Positions 47,872 through 51,971 of a stretch of 51,971 bases of DNA are shown here, in pieces. The stretch comes from a virus: the IMG/VR virus record IMGVR_UViG_3300021961_010648, positions 1 to 51,971 of that record; one strand, given 5' to 3'. Positions within the stretch are counted from its first letter, which is position 1, and each line of letters starts with the position of its first letter. A program made the translations under genes and the position numbers. The notes below the pieces were generated by a model. It saw nothing but the letters and a program-made list of their open reading frames with translations. It ran no database searches and was not told where the DNA came from.

Positions 47872-47926
47872 AGGGGATAAAAATAATGTTTCGTTGTTTA
47901 AGTTTTTGGACTAACCTCGTCCAATA

Positions 47927-48112
47927 CTATCGTCCGTATACTATTATGCTAAGCAAATGCGATATGGCAAAAAAGAATGTCATAGTGTACATAATAGCAA
48001 ATAATGTATATACACGCTGTGACATATTAATGTTATGAATATCAGACATAGATGTGTAGTATATCAAAGGGAATGATATTAAGAAAAATATTGCTAGTGA
48101 TAGTAAGGTCAT
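47927..48112 (-). CDS. Small two-helix membrane protein
   Basis: A 61-residue protein with two hydrophobic segments (residues about 4-20, LSLAIFFLISFPLIYY, and 36-58, YTLFAIMYTMTFFFAISHLL) separated by a short polar loop. The ribosome-binding site AGGAG is 9 bases before the ATG. Small membrane proteins of this size in phages include holin-like and superinfection-exclusion proteins. With a SleB-type lysin elsewhere a holin role is possible, but nothing here proves it. Confidence 0.6.
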   Translation of the reverse strand: MTLLSLAIFFLISFPLIYYTSMSDIHNINMSQRVYTLFAIMYTMTFFFAISHLLSIIVYGR

Positions 48113-48369
48113 AGTATATTCTCCTGAAGACCTGTGAGAGTATTTTTTGGAGGACCTGTATTGGTCCTCTTTTGCGGCGAAAAATTTTTCATAATAAAGG
48201 TATGATAAAACTCCTAGATTTCCCTAGTGAGGAATGGCGCAAAGAAGCAAGGCGTTAGGTGGGGTTTATTACTCGACCCTCTGGCTAAAGTAGTGACCAA
48301 CTTTTTCATACCCCCTTTACCTATGCTCGTCTTGGTGTTATATTAGCGGCTAGCGCCTATGCCTCCACC
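48113..48369. other. Junction segment between AT-rich and GC-rich sequence
   Basis: It holds a hairpin with T-run on the plus strand (48,150-48,173), a low-confidence 31-residue minus-strand frame (48,214-48,309, AAGGGGG site before the ATG) and a 27-residue minus-strand frame at 48,110-48,192 ending over the next start. No recognisable gene or RNA. Base composition rises across it, and the AT-rich pattern ends at about 48,200. Confidence 0.5.
48150..48173 (+). terminator. Intrinsic terminator, plus strand
   Basis: GAGGACC, loop TGTATT, GGTCCTC followed by TTTT. All flanking genes are on the minus strand, so it would stop antisense transcripts or be bidirectional. Confidence 0.6.
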
Positions 48370-49305
48370 TCAGCTCCTGCACAGTAGCACACGCGCCATA
48401 CCTTCCCACTCAGTCTGTGCGCTTTTGCTAAGCTGGATAATCTTCATGGCGGTACGCAGACTCAGTTCACGGAAATCATCGCGATGCTTGTTGATGAATG
48501 CGAGGATCTTATCACCCATATCAGCACTCACGCCTTCCACGGCGAACATCTTGCCTGCGGTAGCTACATATGAGATCCACAGGGATATCGCCTGACGATC
48601 ATGAAGACGCAAGTCCAGATACAGGCTCCTGCTCATGAGTGCCTCGAAATGCTGCACCATCTTAGACTTGCCCTCGTCCACATACTTCTGGAAATCGAGG
48701 TTAGAAATAAAGATGAAGGAGCCATGGAAATCGTACTGCTGCGGGACGTCGTCCTGACGCAGGGTTGCCGAATCCTTCATCCAAGAAACTGTGCGCTTGC
48801 GCGAGCTATCGCACAGTGCCTTGAGAACGTTCAGGGCATCCTCGTCTCCGAAAATGCCGTCGGCGTCATCCAGGACAATTACCGAACCTGGAGAACTATT
48901 GCGAAAACCGAGTTTATAAAGCTCGACTCCGGACAGTGCGCCTGCCACCTGCTCGGACTTTTGGTAATCCTCAAGCTGGCGCATCACGTTATAGGTCTTG
49001 CCTACACCGGGAGCTCCGGAAACCACGAGCGAGCGAATACTGCCCGTCTTGGAGGCATCGGTGAGCTTGTCGAGCATCCCGAACCTAAGTTTGAGGTCCT
49101 CCAAGACTTCCTCGTCGGATCTGCGCTCCACCTGCGATACTGGACCTGTGGAATACTTACCATGTCCAATCTTGAGGGCCTCCAGGATTGCATGAGGCTT
49201 ACAACCCGCCTGACGGCACGCCTGGAGAACATCTACCCGCCCATGAACGGTGCGTCCCGAAGCCTTGAGAATTTCGATGGCCTTGTTTTCAGCAGAGTTG
49301 AGCAT
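48370..49305 (-). CDS. AAA+ ATPase
   Basis: A 311-residue P-loop ATPase. Walker A is SGAPGVGKT (residues 96-104), Walker B is SVIVLDDADGIF (141-152), sensor-1 region is GSFIFISNLDFQ (near 197), and LMSRSLYLDLRL (about 225) could hold the arginine finger. The N-terminal 60 residues (GRTVHGRVDVLQACRQAGCKP) are a separate small domain. It resembles ATPases of phage genomes that act in DNA packaging, replication or degradation of host functions, but no family name is secure. Codon use and composition are much more GC-rich than the genes to the left. No clear ribosome-binding site; a promoter lies 36-64 bases upstream. Confidence 0.8.
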   Translation of the reverse strand: MLNSAENKAIEILKASGRTVHGRVDVLQACRQAGCKPHAILEALKIGHGKYSTGPVSQVERRSDEEVLEDLKLRFGMLDKLTDASKTGSIRSLVVSGAPGVGKTYNVMRQLEDYQKSEQVAGALSGVELYKLGFRNSSPGSVIVLDDADGIFGDEDALNVLKALCDSSRKRTVSWMKDSATLRQDDVPQQYDFHGSFIFISNLDFQKYVDEGKSKMVQHFEALMSRSLYLDLRLHDRQAISLWISYVATAGKMFAVEGVSADMGDKILAFINKHRDDFRELSLRTAMKIIQLSKSAQTEWEGMARVLLCRS

Positions 49306-49340
49306 TGGATTTTTTGGTTGAGATTTCCTGAATGCCTATA

Positions 49341-49369
49341 AATCTAACAGCGTTCTAGGAGATTGTCAA
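49341..49369 (-). promoter_or_regulatory. Sigma70-type promoter for the AAA+ gene
   Basis: TTGACA, 17-base spacer, TAGATT. The TGA in the -35 box is the stop codon of the gene upstream. The spacer is unlike the repeated promoters further right. Confidence 0.75.
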
Positions 49370-49773
49370 GAGCTCCCTCGAAGGACGTAAGGCTTGTCCC
49401 ACTTGCCGACCTGCACATCAATATAATATTTCGTATCAAAAAAATCTACCATCGCATCACTGCGATCGTACCAATCGGCAGCCTTGAGCGCCTGAAAAAC
49501 CTCGGCGAAGAAGGCTTTGGACTGTCCCGTGTAGTGATTTTGGTGGTGATACGGATTCACGTCCAGATGCCCAGGGAACATATCAGCCAGAGATCCACGG
49601 AACGCCTCACGGTTACGGTCGTTCCAGAAGTCCAGCTTGCCCTCCTTGATCGTGAGGACGATGGTCATATGGTTACGAACCTTGAGAGATCCCTTGACCC
49701 CGTACTTGGCGAGGACAGGCTTGACCGCCTGAGCAATCACCTTCTTACGGTCTTGGTTCATGAAAGCGCACAT
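49366..49773 (-). CDS. Conserved phage-type protein, unknown function
   Basis: A 135-residue protein. The start CAAGGAGTAGC is a good ribosome-binding site. It has KKVIAQAVKPVLAKYGVKGSLKVRNHMTIVLTIKEGKLDF (residues about 10-50), VNPYHHQNHYTGQSKAFFAEVFQALKAADWYDRSD and FDTKYYIDVQVGKWDKPY. This alpha-beta pattern, ending with a D-x-K-Y-Y-I-x-V motif, recalls small 'large polyvalent protein associated' modules of mobile elements, by memory only. It has its own promoter at 49,810-49,838, and its stop is embedded in the next one. Confidence 0.7.
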   Translation of the reverse strand: MCAFMNQDRKKVIAQAVKPVLAKYGVKGSLKVRNHMTIVLTIKEGKLDFWNDRNREAFRGSLADMFPGHLDVNPYHHQNHYTGQSKAFFAEVFQALKAADWYDRSDAMVDFFDTKYYIDVQVGKWDKPYVLRGSS

Positions 49774-49809
49774 TTTTTGCTACTCCTTGAGTGTTTTTGA
49801 ATGTGCTTA

Positions 49810-49838
49810 AATATAGCACCGTTGGAACCAAAAGTCAA
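49810..49838 (-). promoter_or_regulatory. Repeated promoter cassette, copy 1
   Basis: TTGACT, 17-base spacer beginning TTTGGTTCCAACGG, TATATT. Almost identical to the promoters at 50,085, 50,395 and 51,333. The TGA is the stop of the gene upstream. Confidence 0.85.
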
Positions 49839-50053
49839 GCCCCCTGACTCTCACTCCCAGGCATATCGTACCAGTGAATGGTTTCCTTTGAAAGGGCTTC
49901 GGCTCGCTTCAACTCCCGAGCAATGAGGTTGTTAAAAAGTCCGTAAACAACCCATCCGACCTGACGCTCACTCCCGGAGAGGGATTCGATATAATCGTGA
50001 ATCTCCTTTGCGTTCTCCGGCGTGTGGAACAGTCCCATTTCCTGGATCTTCAT
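49835..50053 (-). CDS. Unknown 72-residue protein
   Basis: Starts at the ATG at 50,053 with a strong CAGGAGAAC site. The frame is open far upstream to 50,308, but that part overlaps the promoter and the preceding gene in another frame and is rejected. Sequence starts MKIQEMGLFHTPENAKEIHDY and has SGSERQVGWVVYGLFNNLIARELKRAE, helical, then a Glu/Asp-rich tail. No motif recognised. Confidence 0.65.
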   Translation of the reverse strand: MKIQEMGLFHTPENAKEIHDYIESLSGSERQVGWVVYGLFNNLIARELKRAEALSKETIHWYDMPGSESQGA

Positions 50054-50084
50054 TTGTTCTCCTGAGTGTTTTTGAATGTGCTTA

Positions 50085-50113
50085 AATATAGCACCGTTGG
50101 AACCAAAAGTCAA
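50085..50113 (-). promoter_or_regulatory. Repeated promoter cassette, copy 2
   Basis: TTGACT, 17-base spacer, TATATT; identical in spacer and -10 flank to copy 1, and the identity extends about 10 bases past the -10. Confidence 0.85.
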
Positions 50114-50117
50114 GCCC

Positions 50118-50363
50118 TTACCACTCTCCTGAATAATCATCAAAGTGGCCATAGTCCTCATCCGTTCCCCACCCAGCGGAAGCGAGCGTATCCGCGTCCG
50201 CTTCCACATCGGTGTAATTGTCTTCCTTGGCTTCGTCCCAGCCCTGGTCGAACTCGGCATCGTCCGACTCCGTGAAGAGGCCAGGCTCCTCGGCCTCCCA
50301 CTGGGCATAGTAGTCTGCCTCGTCGATCGTGACCCACTCGTCCTGGTTATCGTACGGATTCAT
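50118..50363 (-). CDS. Acidic 81-residue protein, unknown
   Basis: Starts at the ATG at 50,363; the longer open frame from 50,423 would begin in the promoter. It begins MNPYDNQDEWVTIDEADYYA and is dominated by Asp and Glu (EFDQGWDEAKEDNYTDVEADAD), with a Tyr/Trp-rich end (YGHFDDYSGEW). A very acidic small protein can be a DNA mimic or anti-restriction factor; this is speculation. A GGAGA site lies 8 bases before the ATG. Confidence 0.6.
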   Translation of the reverse strand: MNPYDNQDEWVTIDEADYYAQWEAEEPGLFTESDDAEFDQGWDEAKEDNYTDVEADADTLASAGWGTDEDYGHFDDYSGEW

Positions 50364-50394
50364 GCTGTCTCCAGTGTGATCTTGAATGTGCTTA

Positions 50395-50423
50395 AATATA
50401 GCACCGTTGGAACCAAAAGTCAA
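50395..50423 (-). promoter_or_regulatory. Repeated promoter cassette, copy 3
   Basis: TTGACT, 17-base spacer, TATATT; same sequence as copies 1 and 2, but followed by ATGTGATCT instead of the TTTGAAT end. Confidence 0.85.
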
Positions 50424-50426
50424 GCC

Positions 50427-50627
50427 CTAGAGCTCCCTCATCCTGCCGGATCTATCCACCATCGGGATGGTGAGACCCTGACCCCAGAGCCCCAGCTCCG
50501 TGCGCAGACGGTACAGCTGCCATCTGATGGATGAGTGCTTAGCCCATATAGAGAAATCATCCGCGAACTCATACCAAGGGTCGTACTCTCCCCGAAGCCT
50601 GTGCCATTCTGTCAGCATCTTGTCCAT
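50427..50627 (-). CDS. Unknown 66-residue protein
   Basis: Starts after GGAGACACG. Sequence begins MDKMLTEWHRLRGEYDPWYE and is rich in Trp and Arg (FSIWAKHSSIRWQLYRLRTELGLWG), with a C-terminal RSGRMREL. Small, compact, probably helical. Unknown family. Confidence 0.55.
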   Translation of the reverse strand: MDKMLTEWHRLRGEYDPWYEFADDFSIWAKHSSIRWQLYRLRTELGLWGQGLTIPMVDRSGRMREL

Positions 50628-50658
50628 CGTGTCTCCTGAGTGATTTCTAATCTGCTAT

Positions 50659-50687
50659 AATATAGCACCTTTGGACCCGTTTGTCAA
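50659..50687 (-). promoter_or_regulatory. Promoter cassette variant, copy 4
   Basis: TTGACA, 17-base spacer AACGGGTCCAAAGGTGC, TATATT. A diverged version of the repeated cassette; drives the 66-residue gene. Confidence 0.8.
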
Positions 50688-50691
50688 GCAC

Positions 50692-50946
50692 CTAGTGGTC
50701 CATCGCCTCGACGTCCATGACAATCGAATCCTCCAGAATCTGCTGGGCCACGGTGTTCCAGTACTGGTAGGATGGGTTCATGTTCACCATGTTTTGCATC
50801 TCCAGCACGGCTTCATCCCTGGTGTGGAATCCTAGGACATACTTAAAGTCCGAAGGATATTCTCCGAGCCTAAGAGATTCCAGCACCATGCCCTGGATCA
50901 TGTATCCATTGGAGTCTGGTATCACACGCAGGTAGGTGGTTCTCAT
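50692..50946 (-). CDS. Unknown 84-residue protein
   Basis: Begins MRTTYLRVIPDSNGYMIQGM, then LRLGEYPSDFKYVLGFHTRDEAVLEMQNMVNM, and an acidic end (DSIVMDVEAMDH). Its ATG overlaps the stop of the 33-residue membrane peptide (TAATG), so the two form a pair behind the promoter at 51,081. Family not recognised. Confidence 0.6.
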   Translation of the reverse strand: MRTTYLRVIPDSNGYMIQGMVLESLRLGEYPSDFKYVLGFHTRDEAVLEMQNMVNMNPSYQYWNTVAQQILEDSIVMDVEAMDH

Positions 50947-51047
50947 TATCGGCGCTCCACGATATACTCAACCAGCTGCGCCACGAGCACCACGGCGAAG
51001 AGAAAACATCCCACGACGATGGCGAATTCCACATCCGATCCGTACAT
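50946..51047 (-). CDS. 33-residue single-span membrane peptide
   Basis: ATG at 51,047 with a TCAGGAGAG site. Begins MYGSDVEFAIVVGCFLFAVV and continues LVAQLVEYIVERR: one transmembrane helix with acidic and basic ends. Overlaps the next gene by one base. Regulatory or holin-like small proteins have this form; function unknown. Confidence 0.6.
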   Translation of the reverse strand: MYGSDVEFAIVVGCFLFAVVLVAQLVEYIVERR

Positions 51048-51080
51048 TTTGCTCTCCTGATGAGATTTCTAATCTGCTAT

Positions 51081-51109
51081 AATATAGCACCTTTAGTCCT
51101 ACTTGTCAA
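51081..51109 (-). promoter_or_regulatory. Promoter cassette variant, copy 5
   Basis: TTGACA, 17-base spacer, TATATT. The TGA is the stop of the zinc-ribbon gene upstream. Same downstream TATAGCAG end as copy 4. Confidence 0.8.
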
Positions 51110-51297
51110 GCCCTTTGCACCAGGGTTCGGTGACAGACCGTGCACTGGACACCCTTCACCCCATTGGGGGCCTGCAAGGGGTTGATGTGGACCTGGGCAT
51201 CACGCCAGTAGGTCCACGTGTTGCAGGTCTTGCAGTAGCTGCTAACCTTAGTGGACGGTTCCTGCCAAACTTCGCTTCTCCAACTCTCGTACCGCAT
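51106..51297 (-). CDS. Small zinc-ribbon protein
   Basis: A 63-residue protein from the ATG at 51,297, chosen because AGGAG then sits 6 bases upstream; an ATG at 51,303 is too close to it. SYCKTCNTWTYW (Cys-x2-Cys) and VQCTVCHRTLVQ (Cys-x2-Cys) form a complete zinc ribbon. Small proteins of this sort are usual in phage early regions as nucleic-acid or host-protein binders. Target unknown. Confidence 0.65.
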   Translation of the reverse strand: MRYESWRSEVWQEPSTKVSSYCKTCNTWTYWRDAQVHINPLQAPNGVKGVQCTVCHRTLVQRA

Positions 51298-51332
51298 TTG
51301 CATCTCCTAGTGTGATCTCTAATCTGTGCTAT

Positions 51333-51361
51333 AATATAGCACCGTTGGAACCAAAAGTCAA
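51333..51361 (-). promoter_or_regulatory. Repeated promoter cassette, copy 6
   Basis: TTGACT, 17-base spacer beginning TTTGGTTCCAACGG, TATATT. The upstream half is identical to copies 1-3, while the downstream flank is like copies 4-5, so it looks like a recombinant of the two types. Confidence 0.85.
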
Positions 51362-51367
51362 GAGCAT

Positions 51368-51411
51368 GGGAAACCCCCTAAGTGCATAGCACCCAGGGGG
51401 AACGGTTTCCC
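51368..51411. other. Structured intergenic hairpin
   Basis: GGGAAAC and GTTTCCC enclose CCCCCT/AGGGGG and a small AAGTGC/GCAC stem. On the plus strand it is followed by GTTTTATT, terminator-like; on the minus strand it follows a small frame and precedes promoter copy 6. Confidence 0.55.
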
Positions 51412-51414
51412 GTT

Positions 51415-51528
51415 TTATTCGGGATTTCTATATCCACGGCCGACTCGCACGGCAGGCAGTCCCGATTCGCATGTATTATCACATTTCAAAAAGAGAGGCC
51501 GAAAACAGCGCGAGTGTTTCTCCCGCAT
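51415..51528 (-). CDS. Possible 37-residue Cys-containing peptide
   Basis: ATG at 51,528 after AGAGGAC. It begins MREKHSRCFRPLFLKCDNTC and ends VGRGYRNPE, with three Cys and many Arg. It is the only sizeable frame between promoter copy 7 and the hairpin. Evidence is limited to position and a usable ribosome-binding site. Confidence 0.35.
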   Translation of the reverse strand: MREKHSRCFRPLFLKCDNTCESGLPAVRVGRGYRNPE

Positions 51529-51616
51529 GTCCTCTGTGGGGGTCAGCCCTAGGAGGCGATGATTTTTCGGTGACTAGCCGTTTGTCATCCTTTGGCTAAA
51601 CTGTTTCCAGCATATT

Positions 51617-51645
51617 AATATATCTGCTATGGATCAGTTTGTCAA
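51617..51645 (-). promoter_or_regulatory. Sigma70-type promoter, copy 7
   Basis: TTGACA, 17-base spacer AACTGATCCATAGCAGA, TATATT. The TGA is the stop of the gene upstream. The transcript begins about 80 bases before the 37-residue frame. Confidence 0.75.
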
Positions 51646-51905
51646 GAGGGCAATACCACTTCCACAGCACCGTCTGGTTGAACCAGCTCATAATGCACAG
51701 AGACCAATCGGTAAATCTCTGTCCACTGAGCTTCGCACTCATTACACCTAATCCTCAGCCATGCCTCACCAGGAGAGCATTCTTGACCAGGGACTCCTGG
51801 TGTTCCTGGTGGGGTAAACCCTTGGGGACCAGTGCCTAGGTCAGTTGAAGTGCAAAAGATGCAAACGCTGCACCCGGATTCTACATATTCGGTATAGGTT
51901 TTCAT
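51642..51905 (-). CDS. Zinc-ribbon protein with a Gly/Pro-rich insert
   Basis: An 87-residue protein. CSVCIFCTSTD and IRCNECEAQW give four to five Cys, compatible with a zinc ribbon, separated by GTGPQGFTPPGTPGVPGQE, a Gly-Pro-rich loop unusual for such a small protein. The C-terminal third is beta-like (RLVSVHYELVQPDGAVEVVL). Its ATG overlaps the stop of the partial gene to the right. Function unknown. Confidence 0.65.
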   Translation of the reverse strand: MKTYTEYVESGCSVCIFCTSTDLGTGPQGFTPPGTPGVPGQECSPGEAWLRIRCNECEAQWTEIYRLVSVHYELVQPDGAVEVVLPS

Positions 51906-51971
51906 AGGTACAGGTAATGGTGTTTGGCGGCCTTGAGCTGCTCAGAATCTTCCACGGGTACCACACGGATA
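51902..51971 (-). CDS. C-terminal end of an unknown protein (partial)
   Basis: The frame is open from the right edge to TGA at 51,902-51,904 and reads IRVVPVEDSEQLKAAKHHYL followed by YL. The stop overlaps the next ATG (ATGA), as in other gene pairs here. Only 22 full codons are visible, so nothing can be said about function. Confidence 0.5.
   Translation of the reverse strand, partial: IRVVPVEDSEQLKAAKHHYLYL

Noticed and set aside
1-48112. Cyanophage origin
   Set aside because: Several gene families (phoH, hesB, twitch radical SAM) are shared with cyanophages, but no photosynthesis or carbon-metabolism gene is present, and only a part of the genome is visible.
48601-49341. A 246-codon open frame on the plus strand opposite the AAA+ gene
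   Set aside because: It is the mirror of a gene with clear Walker motifs, has no recognisable domain, and long antisense frames are expected in GC-rich sequence.
50054-50308. Upstream extension of the frame of the 72-residue gene
   Set aside because: It would cover a promoter cassette and the neighbouring acidic gene; the ATG at 50,053 has a proper ribosome-binding site.
51421-51540. Possible tRNA in the gap at the right end
   Set aside because: No cloverleaf with a T-loop and an acceptor stem could be drawn on either strand.

Overview
The window is a piece of a double-stranded DNA virus genome: a T4-like contractile-tailed phage (marine myovirus type). The evidence is the near-complete T4-style baseplate set (gp6, gp25, gp5, gp27, gp53, gp48, gp54, gp26 and a gp29-like tape measure), gp4, and the replication/transcription trio gp32-gp59-gp33. 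No ribosomal, tRNA, integrase or photosynthesis gene was seen. Bases 1 to about 48,200 are AT-rich (about one third G+C in sampled lines), as in phages of AT-rich marine bacteria such as SAR11. The host is an inference. The last 3.7 kb is clearly more GC-rich (over half G+C in sampled lines).

Layout. (1) 1-8,390, minus strand: distal tail/baseplate and fibre-like proteins, gp6 and gp25. (2) 8,391-13,403, minus: gp5 with a C-terminal M15 peptidase in place of the T4 lysozyme, then gp27, gp53 and gp48. (3) 13,444-17,572, plus: gp4, a gp2-like protein, gp54, gp26 with a probable -1 frameshift extension, and the tape measure. T4-type late promoters (TATAAATA) sit at the heads of these blocks, and a strong hairpin terminator closes the convergent junction at 17.6 kb. 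(4) 17,606-23,277, minus: gp32, a small acidic protein, gp59, gp33, a SleB-type hydrolase, a PD-(D/E)XK exonuclease, PhoH, an FmdB-type zinc ribbon and DNA ligase. (5) 23,342-44,634, minus: about 21 kb of overlapping or nearly overlapping genes behind one sigma70-type promoter. They encode UvsE, DsbA, GMP reductase, a B12-binding radical SAM protein, a 38-residue peptide, a methyltransferase-like protein, four more radical SAM proteins, two SGNH-hydrolase-like proteins, five related putative glycosyltransferases, a UDP-sugar dehydrogenase, a second methyltransferase, NAD synthetase and a carbamoyltransferase. (6) 44,702-48,112, minus: two very basic peptides, a kinase/NMN-adenylyltransferase fusion, adenylosuccinate synthetase, an A-type Fe-S carrier, an unknown protein and a small membrane protein. 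(7) 48,370-51,971, minus: the GC-rich tract, with an AAA+ ATPase and small proteins, most behind their own promoter and several promoters almost identical copies.

How it fits together. Host-type TTGACA-N17-TATATT promoters serve the early/metabolic genes and TATAAATA promoters serve the virion genes; gp33 is the expected late co-activator. Region 5 is the best candidate for an undescribed system. It looks like a phage-borne pathway that builds or remodels a decorated glycan or glycan-like metabolite by uronic acid formation, glycosyl transfer, radical SAM chemistry, methylation, carbamoylation and esterase trimming. The Fe-S carrier could supply the radical enzymes. NadE plus the adenylyltransferase could replenish NAD, and GMP reductase plus PurA could shift guanine into adenine nucleotides for an AT-rich genome. 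All functional links in region 5 are inferred from family membership and gene order.
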